Assembly: GCF_011386835.1 (NCBI RefSeq) | Contig: NC_088800.1 | Span: 56,139,439-56,203,438, forward strand | DNA length: 64,000 nucleotides | Source: Chrysemys picta bellii | Lineage: Eukaryota > Chordata > Testudines > Emydidae | Reading direction: 5' to 3' | Shown: positions 11,561 through 22,320 of the stretch, piece by piece | Layout of the letters: each line of letters begins with the position of its first letter | How positions within the stretch are numbered: position 1 is the first letter of the stretch | Made by a program: the position numbers and the translations under genes | Notes under the pieces: model-generated | What the model was told of the DNA's origin: nothing | Seen by the model: only the letters and a program-made list of their open reading frames with translations | The model's database searches: none

Positions 11561-12760
11561 TCAACTGATTAATCCACCGTGACCCCAAATCTTTTTCAGA
11601 GTCACTGCTTCCCAGGATAGCATCCCCCATCCTGTAAGTAGGGCTCCATTTTTTGTTCTTAGATGTATACATTTAGCCATATTAAAATGCAAATTAGTTG
11701 CTTGTGTCCAGTTTACCAAGTAATCCAGATCACGCTCTAGCAGTGACCTGTCCTCATTATTATTTACCACTCTCCCGATTTTTGGGTCATCTGCAGACTT
11801 CATCAGTGATTGTAATGGGGGACACTCACCTCTTGTGAGTGACTCCTATCAGCTGGGTGTGGTGCTGCAATCTTTTTTCCCTATTCCTGGCACCCCCTGT
11901 AGGTTGCCAACCGCATGAGGTAGGTCTTTGGTGGCTCAGTCCTCCAGCCAAGTCACACAGCCAAGATGAAGGAACCCCTTCTGGGGTATCAAAGAGTTCA
12001 ACAAACTGTCAGCCCTCACCAGGATCTTCAGCCCCATTTTTGGGCCCTTTAAATCCTACCCTTCACTCAGGCTTCTAAACAAGCCTTCTCCCCTTCTTGG
12101 GGCTTAGACCACTTCATCAGTGGCCAGTGGGGGAACCCGGGCCTGCCCACTACTCTGGGTCCAACCCAGGGACCCTACACACAGCAGCCACATACCACTG
12201 CCTCCAGTTTATGTGGTGATGGGATGTTCCCTGGGCCTTTTCCCACATTGCCCCCTTCTCTTTGCCCTGACTTCAGGGCTGAAGTTCTCAGATCCTCTTC
12301 CTCCTCACTATGTGCAAAATACCACTAGAACCCATCCTTTGGATCTCTCTCAAGCTCCTGTGACCAGCCAGGAGTCCCCACCCCTGCTGCTCTAGTCCCA
12401 GCCAGGCTCAGCCCCTCCAGCTCCTTTTATCTGAGCCTAGTGTGTTCTGATTGGCTGCTTCTGTGCAGCCTTTCTAGGCAGCCCTGGAGGACCCATCTTC
12501 ACTGCTACTTTCTGGAACAGTGTGTAGTAGGAGCATAGAGCCTCCAGCAGGGGGCCATGAAGGCCCAGGTACATCCCATCACACTGATTATTTAAGTTAT
12601 CTTTCAGGTCTTTGATAAAAATATTAAATAGCTTAAGGCCAAGAACTGATCCCTGCAGGACCTCACTGAAAACACACCCACTCCATGATAATTCCTCATT
12701 TACAATTAATTTTTGAGACCTATCAATTAGCCATCTTTTAATCCATTTATTATAGGCCAT
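11561..12760 (-). pseudogene. CR1 reverse transcriptase remnant (copy 2), split by an LTR
   Basis: At 12600-12760 the minus strand encodes the motif B region (EVLQGSVLGLKLFNIFI). After the LTR it resumes at about 11805 with a motif C remnant in which the usual FADD reads SADD, followed by IGRVVNNNEDRSLLERDLD and the region NLHFNMAKC. The LTR lies between motifs B and C, so the enzyme is certainly destroyed. The altered residue before the Asp pair suggests decay besides the insertion. Confidence 0.86.
11811..12583 (-). mobile_element. Solo LTR (minus strand) in CR1 copy 2
   Basis: Plus-strand ends are TGTAATGG...CATCACA; the flanks are GTGAT (11806-11810) and CTGAT (12584-12588), a 5-bp duplication with one mismatch. 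The sequence shares blocks with the LTRs at 33369, 45949 and 60849 (CCCACTACT, CCCAGGGACCCTA, CAGCTCCTTTTA, GATTGGCTGCTT, CTCCAGCAGGG), so they form one family, all on the minus strand. Confidence 0.85.
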
Positions 12761-12912
12761 GTGACTTCTGTACCTTTCTAGTATTTTTAATCAAAATGTT
12801 GTGCAGTACCAAGTTAAATGCCTTATTAAAGTCTTAAGTTTATTACATCAACTCTATTATCTTTATTAATCAAACTTGTAATTTCATTAAAAAAAAGATA
12901 CCAAACTGTAGT

Positions 12913-14784
12913 TCTGCTAGCTCCTCAGCCACCCTGTTTCAACAGACCTCAGGTGGTGGCCAGGATGTGATCGCTGGCTGAGAAGTCAAAGGCCTCGGTT
13001 TGAGACCTGTGACATCAGTCTGTTCCCCTCATGTGGCACCTGGGATCAGCTGGGCAAAGCAATTCCATCTGGGATATTCTGATGCCAAATGGGGAGGCAT
13101 TGGGCCTGGGGTCAGCTGGTGTGAGGTCTCTCAGGTGGGGTAGGGGGTGTGCTCCAGTGTCAGGTAGGAGAGTCTACTTTGTGCCTTGCCCTGCCTGGAC
13201 CTTCTGTAGCTGTGGCCCCCGCAGCTGTGGGATCTGAGCCACTCCAAGCCAGCAGGTGTGTACAGTTTCGGCCCATCAGAGAAGCCTGCCAAATGTCTCA
13301 GTGCAGCCAGCCACTTGCCCTGTGGCAGTGGGAATGAAAAGGCCACCTTCAAACTCTCCCAGCCAGAGACACCTCTCTGCCACCATTCTAGCCAGTCAAC
13401 TGTCAGAACTCCCCGCCCCCTCTGAATTCTAGCCAATCAGCTGGTGAGAGATTGTCACATGCCAGGCATTCCAGCCAATCAGTTGACAATGCAATGCTGT
13501 GCCACTCAGCAGACATTATTAATTCAGTTAAAATGAAAATATGAAAACTTAATAACTAAAAATACACGACTCCTTGTTCTAGGCGGACAGCCCCGAGTCC
13601 CCGCCCTTCACTCAGACAGTGAGCAGCCATCATTGCCAGGCAACACAGAAATCACACACCAATGAGGGGACAGGCAATGGCACCGAGAGGCAGCAGAACA
13701 CTGACCAAAGGAACCACACTCCCGTGACACAGTTAGCCTGTGGAACTCACAGCCACTAGGGAACATGGAGGCAAAGAGATGAGGATTCCAACGGGCACTG
13801 GACATTTCAATGGGCATCGAGACCATCTTGAGTTCTATCAGAGAGGATGAAAACACACTTGGAAAAGGCCAAAACCCTGCTGTCCTGGGCACAAGCCACT
13901 CACTGGCTGATAAGGGTTCAGGGGAACTTCCTCTCTGGCCCGTTACACCATTATGGGCTTGCTAAGCTTCCAACTCCCTTCATACAGGTAGCAATGAGCA
14001 CAACCAGGGACAAGGCTGGACAAGCAGGGTGCTGCCCTGTTCCAGGATGGCGACCTTGGTGACCTTCGGATTGGAATGGGCACTACAAAGCCATGACAGA
14101 GCAAAGCAGGCTCCAACCACCCAGCCCTGCTGCCATCCAGCTCCTCCCAACTACCCAGCCCTTTGCCATCATGCTGCATTGCCCTGGTTAGGGCTTGTTA
14201 GATATGCCCTCCTCTTTAATGCACTAGCTTGCCTAGAGAAGAGCAGAAACAGAACCGGATCTGAGGACGGAAACAGAGCGCGGCGACCTGCTGCAGAGGG
14301 GTGGGGGATCTGCCATAGCAGGGAGGGTAAAAGAGTCTGAGATCCTGTCCTCTGGAAGAGGACATCTGGGATGGCCTGGAGTCTGTACCCTGTCTCACAA
14401 TATGAGAGCCAGTGGCAAAGACCACACATTCGTAATGAGTGCAAAGGAACAGTAGCTACGATGTGGAACTGGCTGCTCCAGGATGGGACTGAGGCTGATC
14501 TGGATTCAGAAAACACCTGGCCTTTCTACGGGTGTTGCAGGACACCTGTATATTACAGTGTCTCTCACATGAGCTGTACCCCAGAACTCCTCCCAGAGCA
14601 GTCCTTAGTGACTGCAAACAGGGGAGGGAGGAGATACGGACCAGAGGGGGCAGATGTGGAGAGAGGGCAGGAGCTGAAGAAGGGACAGCTCCTGCACCAC
14701 CAGTGAGAGATCTCATGGCGGAGCAGAGGGGAGCTAGTGCTGGTTGAACGGGGGAGGACAGCTGAGGCGGTGCTAGGTCTTAAA
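12913..14784. other. Unassigned DNA, no supported gene
   Basis: Open frames are short and lack recognisable domains. At about 12950-13060 there is a weak tRNA-like stretch (GGTTTGAGACC resembles a Pol III B box), but I cannot support a SINE. The CCAAT-bearing repeat is listed separately. Confidence 0.45.
13386..13492. repeat. Three 42-bp units carrying CCAAT-like boxes
   Basis: Related segments start near 13388, 13430 and 13472 (TCTAGCCAGTCAACTG, TCTAGCCAATCAGCTG, TCCAGCCAATCAGTTG). Two contain CCAATCA on the plus strand, a good NF-Y consensus; the first is CCAGTCA. This may be a small tandem array and not a promoter. Confidence 0.5.
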
Positions 14785-14862
14785 AATGGCACCTCCCATG
14801 TGGTGTGACCTCACAGACTCTGTGTGTGTGAGGTCATGCCACGTGCGGGAGGAGCACCATTT
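14785..14862. repeat. Imperfect palindrome (hairpin)
   Basis: The left arm (about 14785-14815) and right arm (about 14827-14862) are inverted copies, sharing TGACCTCACA and a CCTCCC block, with a loop of about 11 bp. It may be a short MITE, but I see no duplication. Confidence 0.6.
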
Positions 14863-14937
14863 GAAGAGTGTGTTGCTCCACCCCCGCCAGTGTGACCTTG
14901 CTATCTAGTTTAATACCGGAAGAGTGGCCTGCCTAGG

Positions 14938-15335
14938 CTGGGGTCAGAAGTGAGGCGCACCAGCAGAGCTGTGTGGAGGAACCCAGGATTGGGATAGCAG
15001 GGGGCTATAGGTCAGGATTGAGGGGCACTGACAAAGCTGGGGGATGGTGGGAGCCCAGGACTGGGATAGCAGGGGGCTCTGGGATTGGGATTGAGGGGCA
15101 TTGGCAGAGCTGTGTGTGAGGAGCACAGATTGAGATAGCACGGGGCTATGGGTCAGGATTGAGGGGTGCTGGCAGAGCTGTGTGTGGGGAACCCAGGATT
15201 GGGATAGCAGGGGGCCGTGGGTTGAGATTGAGGGGCACCAACAGAGCTGAGGGGTGGGGGGAGCCCAGGGCTGAGACAGCAGGGGGCTCTGGATCGGGAT
15301 TGAGGGGCATCAGCAGAGCTGCGTGAGGACCCTGC
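14938..15335. repeat. Minisatellite, period about 70 bp
   Basis: Five to six imperfect units each contain GATTGAGGGGCA, GCAGAGCTG, and GGGATAGCAGGGGGCT. Repeats of the first block fall near 15018, 15089, 15159, 15227 and 15298. The long minus-strand open frame crossing it is an effect of the repeat. Confidence 0.85.
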
Positions 15336-15539
15336 ACGAGAACAGCAGGGGTTGTGCTTGCACCAGAGGCAGGTGTGCTAATAATGCTCCAGTATGTAAG
15401 GAGCTTTGCACAACGGCTGCCCCACAAGGCCAGGGTGTAACAGTGCTGCGACACATTTATGGTCGCAAACCCCATGTCCTGAGAGTGGCCAGGAGCCAGT
15501 GGTTGCTGAGTGAATGAAATGCCAGGTGGAGAAAGCTCT

Positions 15540-16114
15540 CGCTGAAAGCACAGCATTTTCTGTGATCCACGTTTATTGTTTTTATAGGCAATTCCTTCCA
15601 GCCAGGTCACTATGCGTGTTTCTCCCTTCCCCTGCAGGATGAACCATCCCAGGCGGTCTCCAATTGCACTACCCTGACTGTGCCACTTCCCCAGTGGCTG
15701 GATGGGGAACTCAGCCCCCTTCCCCACCCCCCGTTCTCTGCATTCCAGCCCAGGGACCCTATAACCAGAGGCTAAGGTCTGCACTCTCCCAAACCTTACT
15801 GCTCTTTCCCTGGACTGCTTCTTACGCTGCCTCTCTCAGGCTCCTTCTCCACCCTCCTGCGGGCATGTCCTTCCCCCCGGGCCACACCCCCTGCTCTCCC
15901 TAGCTTCAGAGAGAGGGACTGCAGCCCTCCTCCATGCAGCCCCCTTCCGCCCTCAGCTACCTGGCTTTCTACCAGCCCCACCTGTTCCTGGCTTCACCCT
16001 TTAATCAGTCCTCCTTGCTCCCTGGCTCCTCCTCCAGGTGCAGCCGCCGCAGTTCACTGGCCCACCCAGCAACCTTAACCTCTCTGGCTGGTGTGGGGTG
16101 AACATACCATCACA
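15540..16114 (-). mobile_element. Probable LTR (minus strand)
   Basis: The right edge CCATCACA and the blocks CCACTTCCCCAGTGGC and CCCAGGGACCCTATA match the LTR family at 45949 and 11811. An antisense poly(A) signal (TTTATT) lies near 15571. The left edge is not resolved. Confidence 0.5.
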
Positions 16115-17344
16115 GTCTGGTTTCTCAGAGACGCTGGGCATCTGAAGCTCCCAGTGAGTTCAGTTGCAGGCTTAAGTGTTCAGAAGCATGTCTGAAAATC
16201 AGACCCCAGGTGTCTTCATTTGGGCACTGTGGAAATTAGTTGCCACCTCTGAAGTCATTGGTTTAATCACAGAAGAGACCAGTAGCGGAGTCTGAACCCA
16301 GGTTTCCTGGGTCTCCACCCACTCCAGTGACTTAACCAGGAAACTGTCCTCTCTCGTCCTTCATGGCCCTGCCTCAGTCCCATGTTCCAACTTCTGCTGT
16401 GAATGAGGCTGGAGTCCTGCAGGCAACAGCCTCAGTCCCTACTGAGCCCTGATTAGCTGGGCCATCCACTGGCTGCTGAAGGTACAAGGAATAGTGCATA
16501 GCATATCCTGCACTGCATGAGACAGGGTCCTGAGCAAAACCAGCATGTTAGTGTGGGACATAATGGCCAGGAACCAGGGGCCTGAATTAGGTTTGTGGAC
16601 CACAATAACTGTCATTTCTTAACATTTGAGTGCTTGGCTTTGCAACCTTAACAATGGGCCTTTCAATGGAGTTTTTATTACGAATTTCCTAGTTTTTTTC
16701 CAAAAGAAAACTGAAACTCCCCAGACAGTCCCTGCTCCTGGAGAAGAGTGCAAAAGTATGTCTACACTGCAAATGGACATGTCACTGTAGCATGGCTAGG
16801 TGCACTCACATGAGTTTTAATCTAACTAGTGCGGGTACTAGTAGCAGCGAAGGTGTGGATGCCAGAGCGGACTAGCTGCCCTAGAACATGCCTGCTGGGG
16901 ATCTTGTGGGTTGCTAGCCCACTCTGAAGATTGTGCCACCCTGTTAGTGCTCCTATTATTAAGCACACTAGCTAGACTGGCACGAGTGAGTGTCAATCCA
17001 CAGCCACTGCTGCAGTTACACCATAGGTTGTGGTTTAGATGACCTCCACCAGGTTTGGCCCTGGCCACTCCTCCTTTGTGAAAGGCCAGAGCAATTCCCC
17101 ACAACCAGCCTGCCGAGCCGCATGGCCATGGTGGGTGCCAAGCATCACTGGCTATTGGGGAGGGCTGGGTGCCCCTTTACTGCACTGGAATAATGGGGCC
17201 TGTTTGGCTGCGAGACTTGTTTTCAGTTTTCTGAGCATGTTTCTAGGCCAGGAACAGCCAGTGGGTTCTCCTCCCATCCTGCCTCCATTTGTCTAGGCTC
17301 TCACACACTCTGCTGGAAGCAGCATCCTGAGTGTGGTGGGCACT
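16115..17344. other. Unassigned DNA with a possible Harbinger MITE remnant
   Basis: From about 16755 the sequence TATGTCTACACTGC, followed by CTAGTGCGGGTACTAGTAG and GCTAGCCCA, looks like a decayed TCTACACT-ended MITE similar to those at 40131 and 42624. The rest is unassigned. Confidence 0.35.
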
Positions 17345-17468
17345 TAGGGTGACCAGATGTTCCGATTTTATAGGGACAGCCCCGATTTTTGGGTCTTTTT
17401 CTTATATAGGCTCCTATTACCCCCCACCTCCCGTCCCGATTGTTCACATTTGCTGTCTGGTCACCCTA
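17345..17468. mobile_element. Short hAT-type MITE (TAGGGTGACCAGA ends)
   Basis: Inverted ends TAGGGTGACCAGA with flanks TGGGCACT (17337-17344) and TGAGCACT (17469-17476): an 8-bp duplication with one mismatch. Same family as 24304-24427. Confidence 0.88.
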
Positions 17469-17734
17469 TGAGCACTGAATGGTGCTGCCAGAGTAATAAG
17501 ACCAGAGCCTGCACATAAAATCCCCGACACCCCCCGGCTCCATTTCCCTGCCCATTACAGTTGTTGCAGCAGGTCCTGTGCTGCTCACATTGCAAAGGCA
17601 CTGGATTTATGGGGTGGGAAGGAACACATTGCCTGAAGGAGCACGTGCCCACGCTGGCCAAACCATCACACACCTTCTTGGCTGCTGCCACCTGCAGGTG
17701 GCCATGCTGTCAGAGCAGCCAGCTACCATTAAAG

Positions 17735-18475
17735 CAGGGACGGGCAAACTTTTTGGCCTGAGGGCTGCACCGGGTTTTGTAAATTGTATGGAGGGCTGGT
17801 TAGGGGAGGGAGTCGTGGCCCGGCCCCCACCTCCTATCTGCACACACCCCCCCCGGGACTCCTGCCCCATCCAACCCCCCTGTTCCCTGACAGCCCCTCT
17901 GGGACCCCTGCCCCATCCACACACCCGCGCTCCCTGTCCCCTGACTACCCCTGAAACCCCTGCCCCTGACGGCCCCCTGGTGCCCCATCCAACCCCCCCT
18001 CCTTTCTGACTGCCCCCCCGGGATCCCTGCCCCCATTCAACCCTCTGTTTCCTCCCCGACCCCTATCCACACCCTCGCCCCCTGACCACCACCCCGAACT
18101 CCCCTGCCCTCTATCCAATACCCCCTGCTCCCTGCCCCCTTACCGCGCTGCCTGGAGCACCGGTGGCTGGCGGCGCTACAGCTGTGCCGCCCAGCTGGAG
18201 CCGGGCCACACTGCCGCCACCGCCACCACGCAGCACAGAGCACCGGGTCAGGCCGGCTCTGCAGCTGCGCTGCCCCAGGAGCTCACAGCCCCACCGCCCA
18301 GACTAGCTTTGCGCTGGCGGCTGAGTGAGCAAACTGAGGCTGCGGCGGGAGGGGAGGGGAGGGGGACAACAGGGGAGGGGCTGGGGGCTAGCCTCCCGGG
18401 CCAGGAGCTTGACGGCTGGGCAGGACAGTCCTGTGGGCCAGATGTGGCCCGCGGGCAGTAGGTTGCCCACCCCTG
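17735..18475. mobile_element. Non-autonomous hAT element, GC-rich
   Basis: It begins CAGGGACGGGCAAACT and ends GGTTGCCCACCCCTG (inverted ends), with a perfect 8-bp duplication CATTAAAG at 17727-17734 and 18476-18483. The interior is C-rich, then CpG-rich; no transposase is present. Confidence 0.93.
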
Positions 18476-19086
18476 CATTAAAGGCAGGAATCCAGGCCCG
18501 CTTCTGTGACGGCCTGGGCCCTCTCTCCACCCACCTTACAGCCTTCAGGGCAGGCCTGCCCTCTGCATGCCAGCTCCAGCAGCGTCCTGCAGCTTTCTGC
18601 CGCATCCCTGGGTTGTAACATCTGCCTCTCATCTTGGCGAGTGGGGGCATGGGATTCTGTCCTTTTGCTTCCCAGTGCTGCTGCTCTGTAAAGAGAAGAG
18701 GTGCAGGCTGTTAGATCTCTGAGAGCCTGCAACACCCTGCAGAGAGGGGGACTCAGCCCACAAACTGCAACCCCCAAGTTCAGGAGAGTTTACATCTGGG
18801 GGCTGTTCTGGCCCCAGACAAGCCCCATGTTATCACCCTTCCTTTCAATCTCTCCCCTGCCCTTTAAACATGTTCCCTTCTTTGGCTGCTCCAGGTGGTT
18901 GGTTGCAGAGCATGGCACTGAATTAGGCCAGCCAGTGCTGGCTCCTGCACAGTGGCCTGCAGAGCACTGGCTGATCACCGGTGCTTGACTGCATTAAAAG
19001 ATGCTAAATTTACCTGAAATAGCCTCCCAGCCTCATTAGCAGCCGTGCACAGATGCATTGATTGCCAAAGGAATGTCACTAGACAG

Positions 19087-19163
19087 CCAATGGGAGAGGA
19101 GGTAGGAATGTGTGCCAGCCAATGGGAAGGAATGGAGAGTGGGGGGTCTGCATGACAGCCAAT
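19087..19163 (+). promoter_or_regulatory. Cluster of three CCAAT boxes
   Basis: CCAATG occurs at 19087, 19119 and 19159, each inside (A/C)CAGCCAATG. The spacing of 32 and 40 bp is close to that of NF-Y-driven promoters. No exon or start site can be tied to it, so the function is inferred only. Confidence 0.4.
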
Positions 19164-19267
19164 GAGAGAACAAGGTCCTGACCCTGTGAATTGCTGAGTG
19201 CCCTGCATGACTGCTGAGAGTGCTCAGCTCTTCTCAGGCTCAGTTCCCTAACGTACATCTCTACCCC

Positions 19268-19821
19268 CAGGGCCGGCTCTAGGCACCAGCAAAACAAGCT
19301 GGTGCTTGGGGCAGCATGGCCGGCGCCAGAATGCCGCCCCTAAAAATGTGTCCCGCTCGCCCTAGCTCACCTCCGCTGCTGCTGACACGGCGCGTGAAGC
19401 AGCTGATTCGCGCGCCGCTACTCGCCCTCCCTCCCAGGCTCTCAAGCCTGGGAGGGAGGGGGAGATCCCGAGCGGCCGTTTCCCGCGCCGCTGCTCCCCC
19501 TCCTTCCCAGGCTTGGGAGCCAGGGAGGGAGGGGGAGAAGCGGCGCCTGCGCCGCGGCCACTCGGGGTCTCCCCCTCCCTCCCAGGCTCTCAAACCTGGG
19601 GGGGCGAGACTCCGAGTGGCCGCGGCGCGGGCGCCGCTTCTCCCCCTCCCTCCCTCCCTCCTAGGCTTGAGAGCCTGGAGGGAGGAGGCAGGGCTGGGGA
19701 TTTGGGGAAGGGGCGGAGTTGAGGCGGGGCTGGGGGTGGGGTAATTAAAGAACCGGGGGGGCGGGGGGCGCGGCCAAAATTGTTTTTGCTTTGGGCGGCC
19801 AAAATCCTAGAGCCGGCCCTG
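19268..19821. mobile_element. Non-autonomous hAT element (CAGGGCCGGCTCTAG ends)
   Basis: Perfect inverted ends CAGGGCCGGCTCTAG and a perfect 8-bp duplication TCTACCCC (19260-19267 and 19822-19829). The CpG-rich interior holds several copies of CTCCCTCCCAGGCT on both strands. It has no transposase gene. It sits in the end of a mariner-like MITE. Confidence 0.95.
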
Positions 19822-19890
19822 TCTACCCCGATATAACGCGACCCGATATAACACGAATTCGGATATAACGCGGTAAAGCAGTGCTCCGGG
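19822..19890 (+). mobile_element. Mariner/Tigger-like MITE end
   Basis: The sequence CGATATAACGCGACCCGATA followed by GGATATAACGCGGTAAAGCA is a repeated TATAACGCG pattern typical of a terminal region of a mariner-like MITE. Only about 70 bp remain before Penelope sequence begins. Confidence 0.55.
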
Positions 19891-20545
19891 CCATTTCGAG
19901 CACAGGGTGAGTGAGGTACACCACATGTTGTGATAGACATGTGTAGGACCCATGGATCTTGAACGGTGCATTGTGGGGGGTGTTGATCATCGTAGCAATG
20001 GAGATATGTCTGCAGATTTTGCATCTGTTGTTCTGGCAGTGTCTGGTACTGCTTTGAGGTGCTGTGTCCTGGTCTGTGGAAAGCTTGGGCGGGAGGCATG
20101 GGGGGAGTTCTTTGAAGGCCAGAAGAGGGGGTTCAGAAAAGATTTCCTTCAGGATGGGGTCACCATCCAGTATGGGTTGTAGTTTGATGAAACACCGTAT
20201 GCGTTCCAGTGTGGGCTGGTAGGTGACAACTAGGGGTGTGCAACTGGAAGGGTTTTTATTTCTGTATTGAAGCAGATTCTCTCTGGATATTGGGGTGGCC
20301 CTTCCATGATGCCATCTACTTCTCTGGTGGGGTGTCCTTGTTCGATGAAGGCAGTTTTGAGTGTGTTACGGTTTATATCCCGGACTTTCTCCTCAGAGCA
20401 TAATCTGTGGTATCTGAATGCCTGGGTGTAGATAACAGATTTCTTGGTGTGTTTGGGGTGGTTAGGAGTGGCAAGCCGCGAGTTTCTTGTATGTAGCTGT
20501 CTGTAGGATTCTATTGCTGCAGCTGATTGTGCTGTCCCCAATATG
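19890..20545 (-). pseudogene. Penelope-like reverse transcriptase remnant (minus)
   Basis: Penelope-like elements encode a reverse transcriptase, usually with a GIY-YIG nuclease. The minus strand reads IYTQAFRYHRLCSEEKVRD near 20420, typical of the region after the catalytic core. Further down it reads a linker (LPEQQMQNLQTYLHCYDD) leading toward the nuclease. Stops and frameshifts break it. It abuts an oppositely oriented piece at 20556. Confidence 0.75.
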
Positions 20546-20555
20546 CCACTATTTT

Positions 20556-20722
20556 CATAGGTTACCTTGAAGAAGAATTTTTGGACAAATGCTCCGCAAA
20601 ACCATCAGAGACATTTTCATCCTCTGGACAGGCGACTTAAACTCCCTCATAGATTTCCACCACAATTTCAACAACCACCATTTGTCCATAAAACTCTCTG
20701 GTTCACTCCAACACTAGCATCA
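20556..20722 (+). pseudogene. Penelope-like reverse transcriptase remnant (plus)
   Basis: One plus-strand frame reads RDIFILWTGDLNSL then FHHNFNNHHLSIKL, a conserved region just upstream, in the protein, of the part encoded on the other strand at 19890-20545. The two pieces are therefore head to head, as after an inversion during insertion. Confidence 0.72.
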
Positions 20723-22035
20723 TCTTCCTTTTGCCAGTACAGGAAGATTGTAAGAATTCCACCTCCCTGACATTACTGTACTGGCAAAAATTTCTAATGT
20801 AGTTCTGGCCTAAATTTATGGGTCATATCAATTATTTACAAATGTTCAAGTTTGTTCATTCATTGAGTTGCTCAAAATGTCACAGAGGGAGTTGCACAAA
20901 ACTGTCCAGCCCTGTTTTTCGAAGACACCTGTCACCATGGTATCTAGCCTTCCTTGCATTCACACTGGAGCCAAATACCTTGTGCTTCCTGCTGCACACC
21001 ATGCAACAACCCCAAGAGTGCAGGTGGTGGGGTATCATTCCAGCCCAGGTGCTGGCTAGTACTGTCTGCTTCCTGCTGTGCCCAGTCTCAGTGACTTCAG
21101 TGGGGTCACACAGCACAGTCAGCATGGGCATGTGTGTGCAGGGCAAGGAAGGGGAGAGCAGGGCTCTGTCATGTGCATGGTGTCTGCTTCACTCTTTATG
21201 ACCTTGCCTTCTCCGCTGGCATTTTTCAAGAGCAGCAACGCTCCCATTACAGGGGACAGAGAGTGGGCCAGGGGACAATCTGAGAAACACCAAGCTGGGT
21301 CTGACCAGGGGCCATCCGGCTCAGTCTCCTGGCACTGATGGTGGCCAGGACCCGATGTTGTCGAGGAAGGGCAGGAAACCCCCTAATGATGAGTTCTGAT
21401 ACAACCTGCCCACTAGGGCAGTGTCACCCTACCCCCACCAGGGAGGGTGGTTCATGCCCTGGAGCGAACAGTTCTCCGGTTCTCATACATGTCGGTCTCT
21501 TCTGTTGCAGCCATACTAGTTCTCATTATCCACGGAAGGGCCTACAAGGTTTTTGAACCCCACTAAGCCCTTGGCCCTGAGGTCATCTCGTGACAGTGAG
21601 TTCCACACATTAATTATGTTTTACGTGAAAAAGTACTTTCCCCTTCACATTTCAATCCACCGCCCCTTATTCTTCCATTACCAGAGCCCGATGAGTCACA
21701 TCCCTCCCCTTCTGTAGGTCATGCATACACATCTGCTGGGTCCCTTCCTGTTACAGAGGCGGCTGGGTGAGAGCAGGGTCAGGAAAGCAGCGGAGGTGTT
21801 CTGTGGAGCATCAAAGCAGCTTGCTCTTCCTAGCGAGGAAGCGGTATAGCACCAGCATTTCAGAAGAACTGAGAACCGCCTGGAAACAGCAGCTTAGGGT
21901 GAAAATGTCTCTTCTTGGAGAATCGCAGACCTGCCGCCATGATGCTCTAATGACAGCATCCTAGTGGGGTACAAAGCCGGGCTCTCCCCTCTCGGTTGGC
22001 CTGGTTTGCAGGATTTCCATGAGCCCCCACTTTAA
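20723..22035. other. Unassigned DNA with a LINE fragment
   Basis: Mostly unassigned. About 21545-21740 resembles the antisense of an old CR1-like LINE (TTTGAACCCCACTAAGC, GTGAGTTCCACA, then a pyrimidine-rich region); compare 32370-32560. Confidence 0.45.
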
Positions 22036-22320
22036 GGCCTAGTCTACACTTAAAACGTAGGTGGATATAGCTATGGCGCTCAGGGGGCAGAAGGGCTGAA
22101 AAATTCCACCCCACCCCCCACCAGGTAAGCCAACCTAATCTCCAGTGTAGAGGCAGCTGGGTCACTGGAGAATACTTCTGTCAACCTAGCTACCAATGCT
22201 TGGGGAGGTGACGTTCCTACAGCAATGCAGAAACCTCTTCCATCACTGTAGGTGGCATCTACACTATGGGGTTATGCCAGCATAGCTATGGTGCTGTAGC
22301 TATGCCCGTATAGACTGCAT
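22036..22320. mobile_element. Harbinger-type MITE, decayed
   Basis: Preceded by TAA, it starts GGCCTAGTCTACACTTAAAA like the large Harbinger at 64. Its body (CCAACCTAATCTCCAGTGTAGA, CTAGCTACCA, AGGTGGCATCTACACT) is shared with the copy at 32024. The right end is degraded, so the end coordinate is approximate. Confidence 0.72.

Larger units (their letters stand above)
10759..12912 (-). mobile_element. CR1 LINE copy 2, interrupted by a GC-rich insert and an LTR
   Basis: The plus strand begins with the antisense CR1 3' end (TCATAGACTCCAAGGCCAGA) and runs through C-terminal and catalytic reverse transcriptase sequence to a 5' truncation near 12912. It is interrupted at about 11077-11315 and at 11811-12583. 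Sequence after its 5' end (GTTCTGCTAGC) could be the continuation of copy 1, which would make this a CR1 within a CR1. Confidence 0.87.

Noticed and set aside
12950..13060. Possible tRNA-derived SINE (B-box-like GGTTTGAGACC)
   Set aside because: No convincing A box, no recognisable tail and no target duplication.
15146..15784. 212-codon minus-strand open frame
   Set aside because: Translation of the 70-bp minisatellite and adjoining LTR-like DNA.
19513..19744. CpG-dense block as a promoter CpG island
   Set aside because: Lies within a hAT element bounded by perfect ends and an 8-bp duplication, so the element is the simpler explanation.
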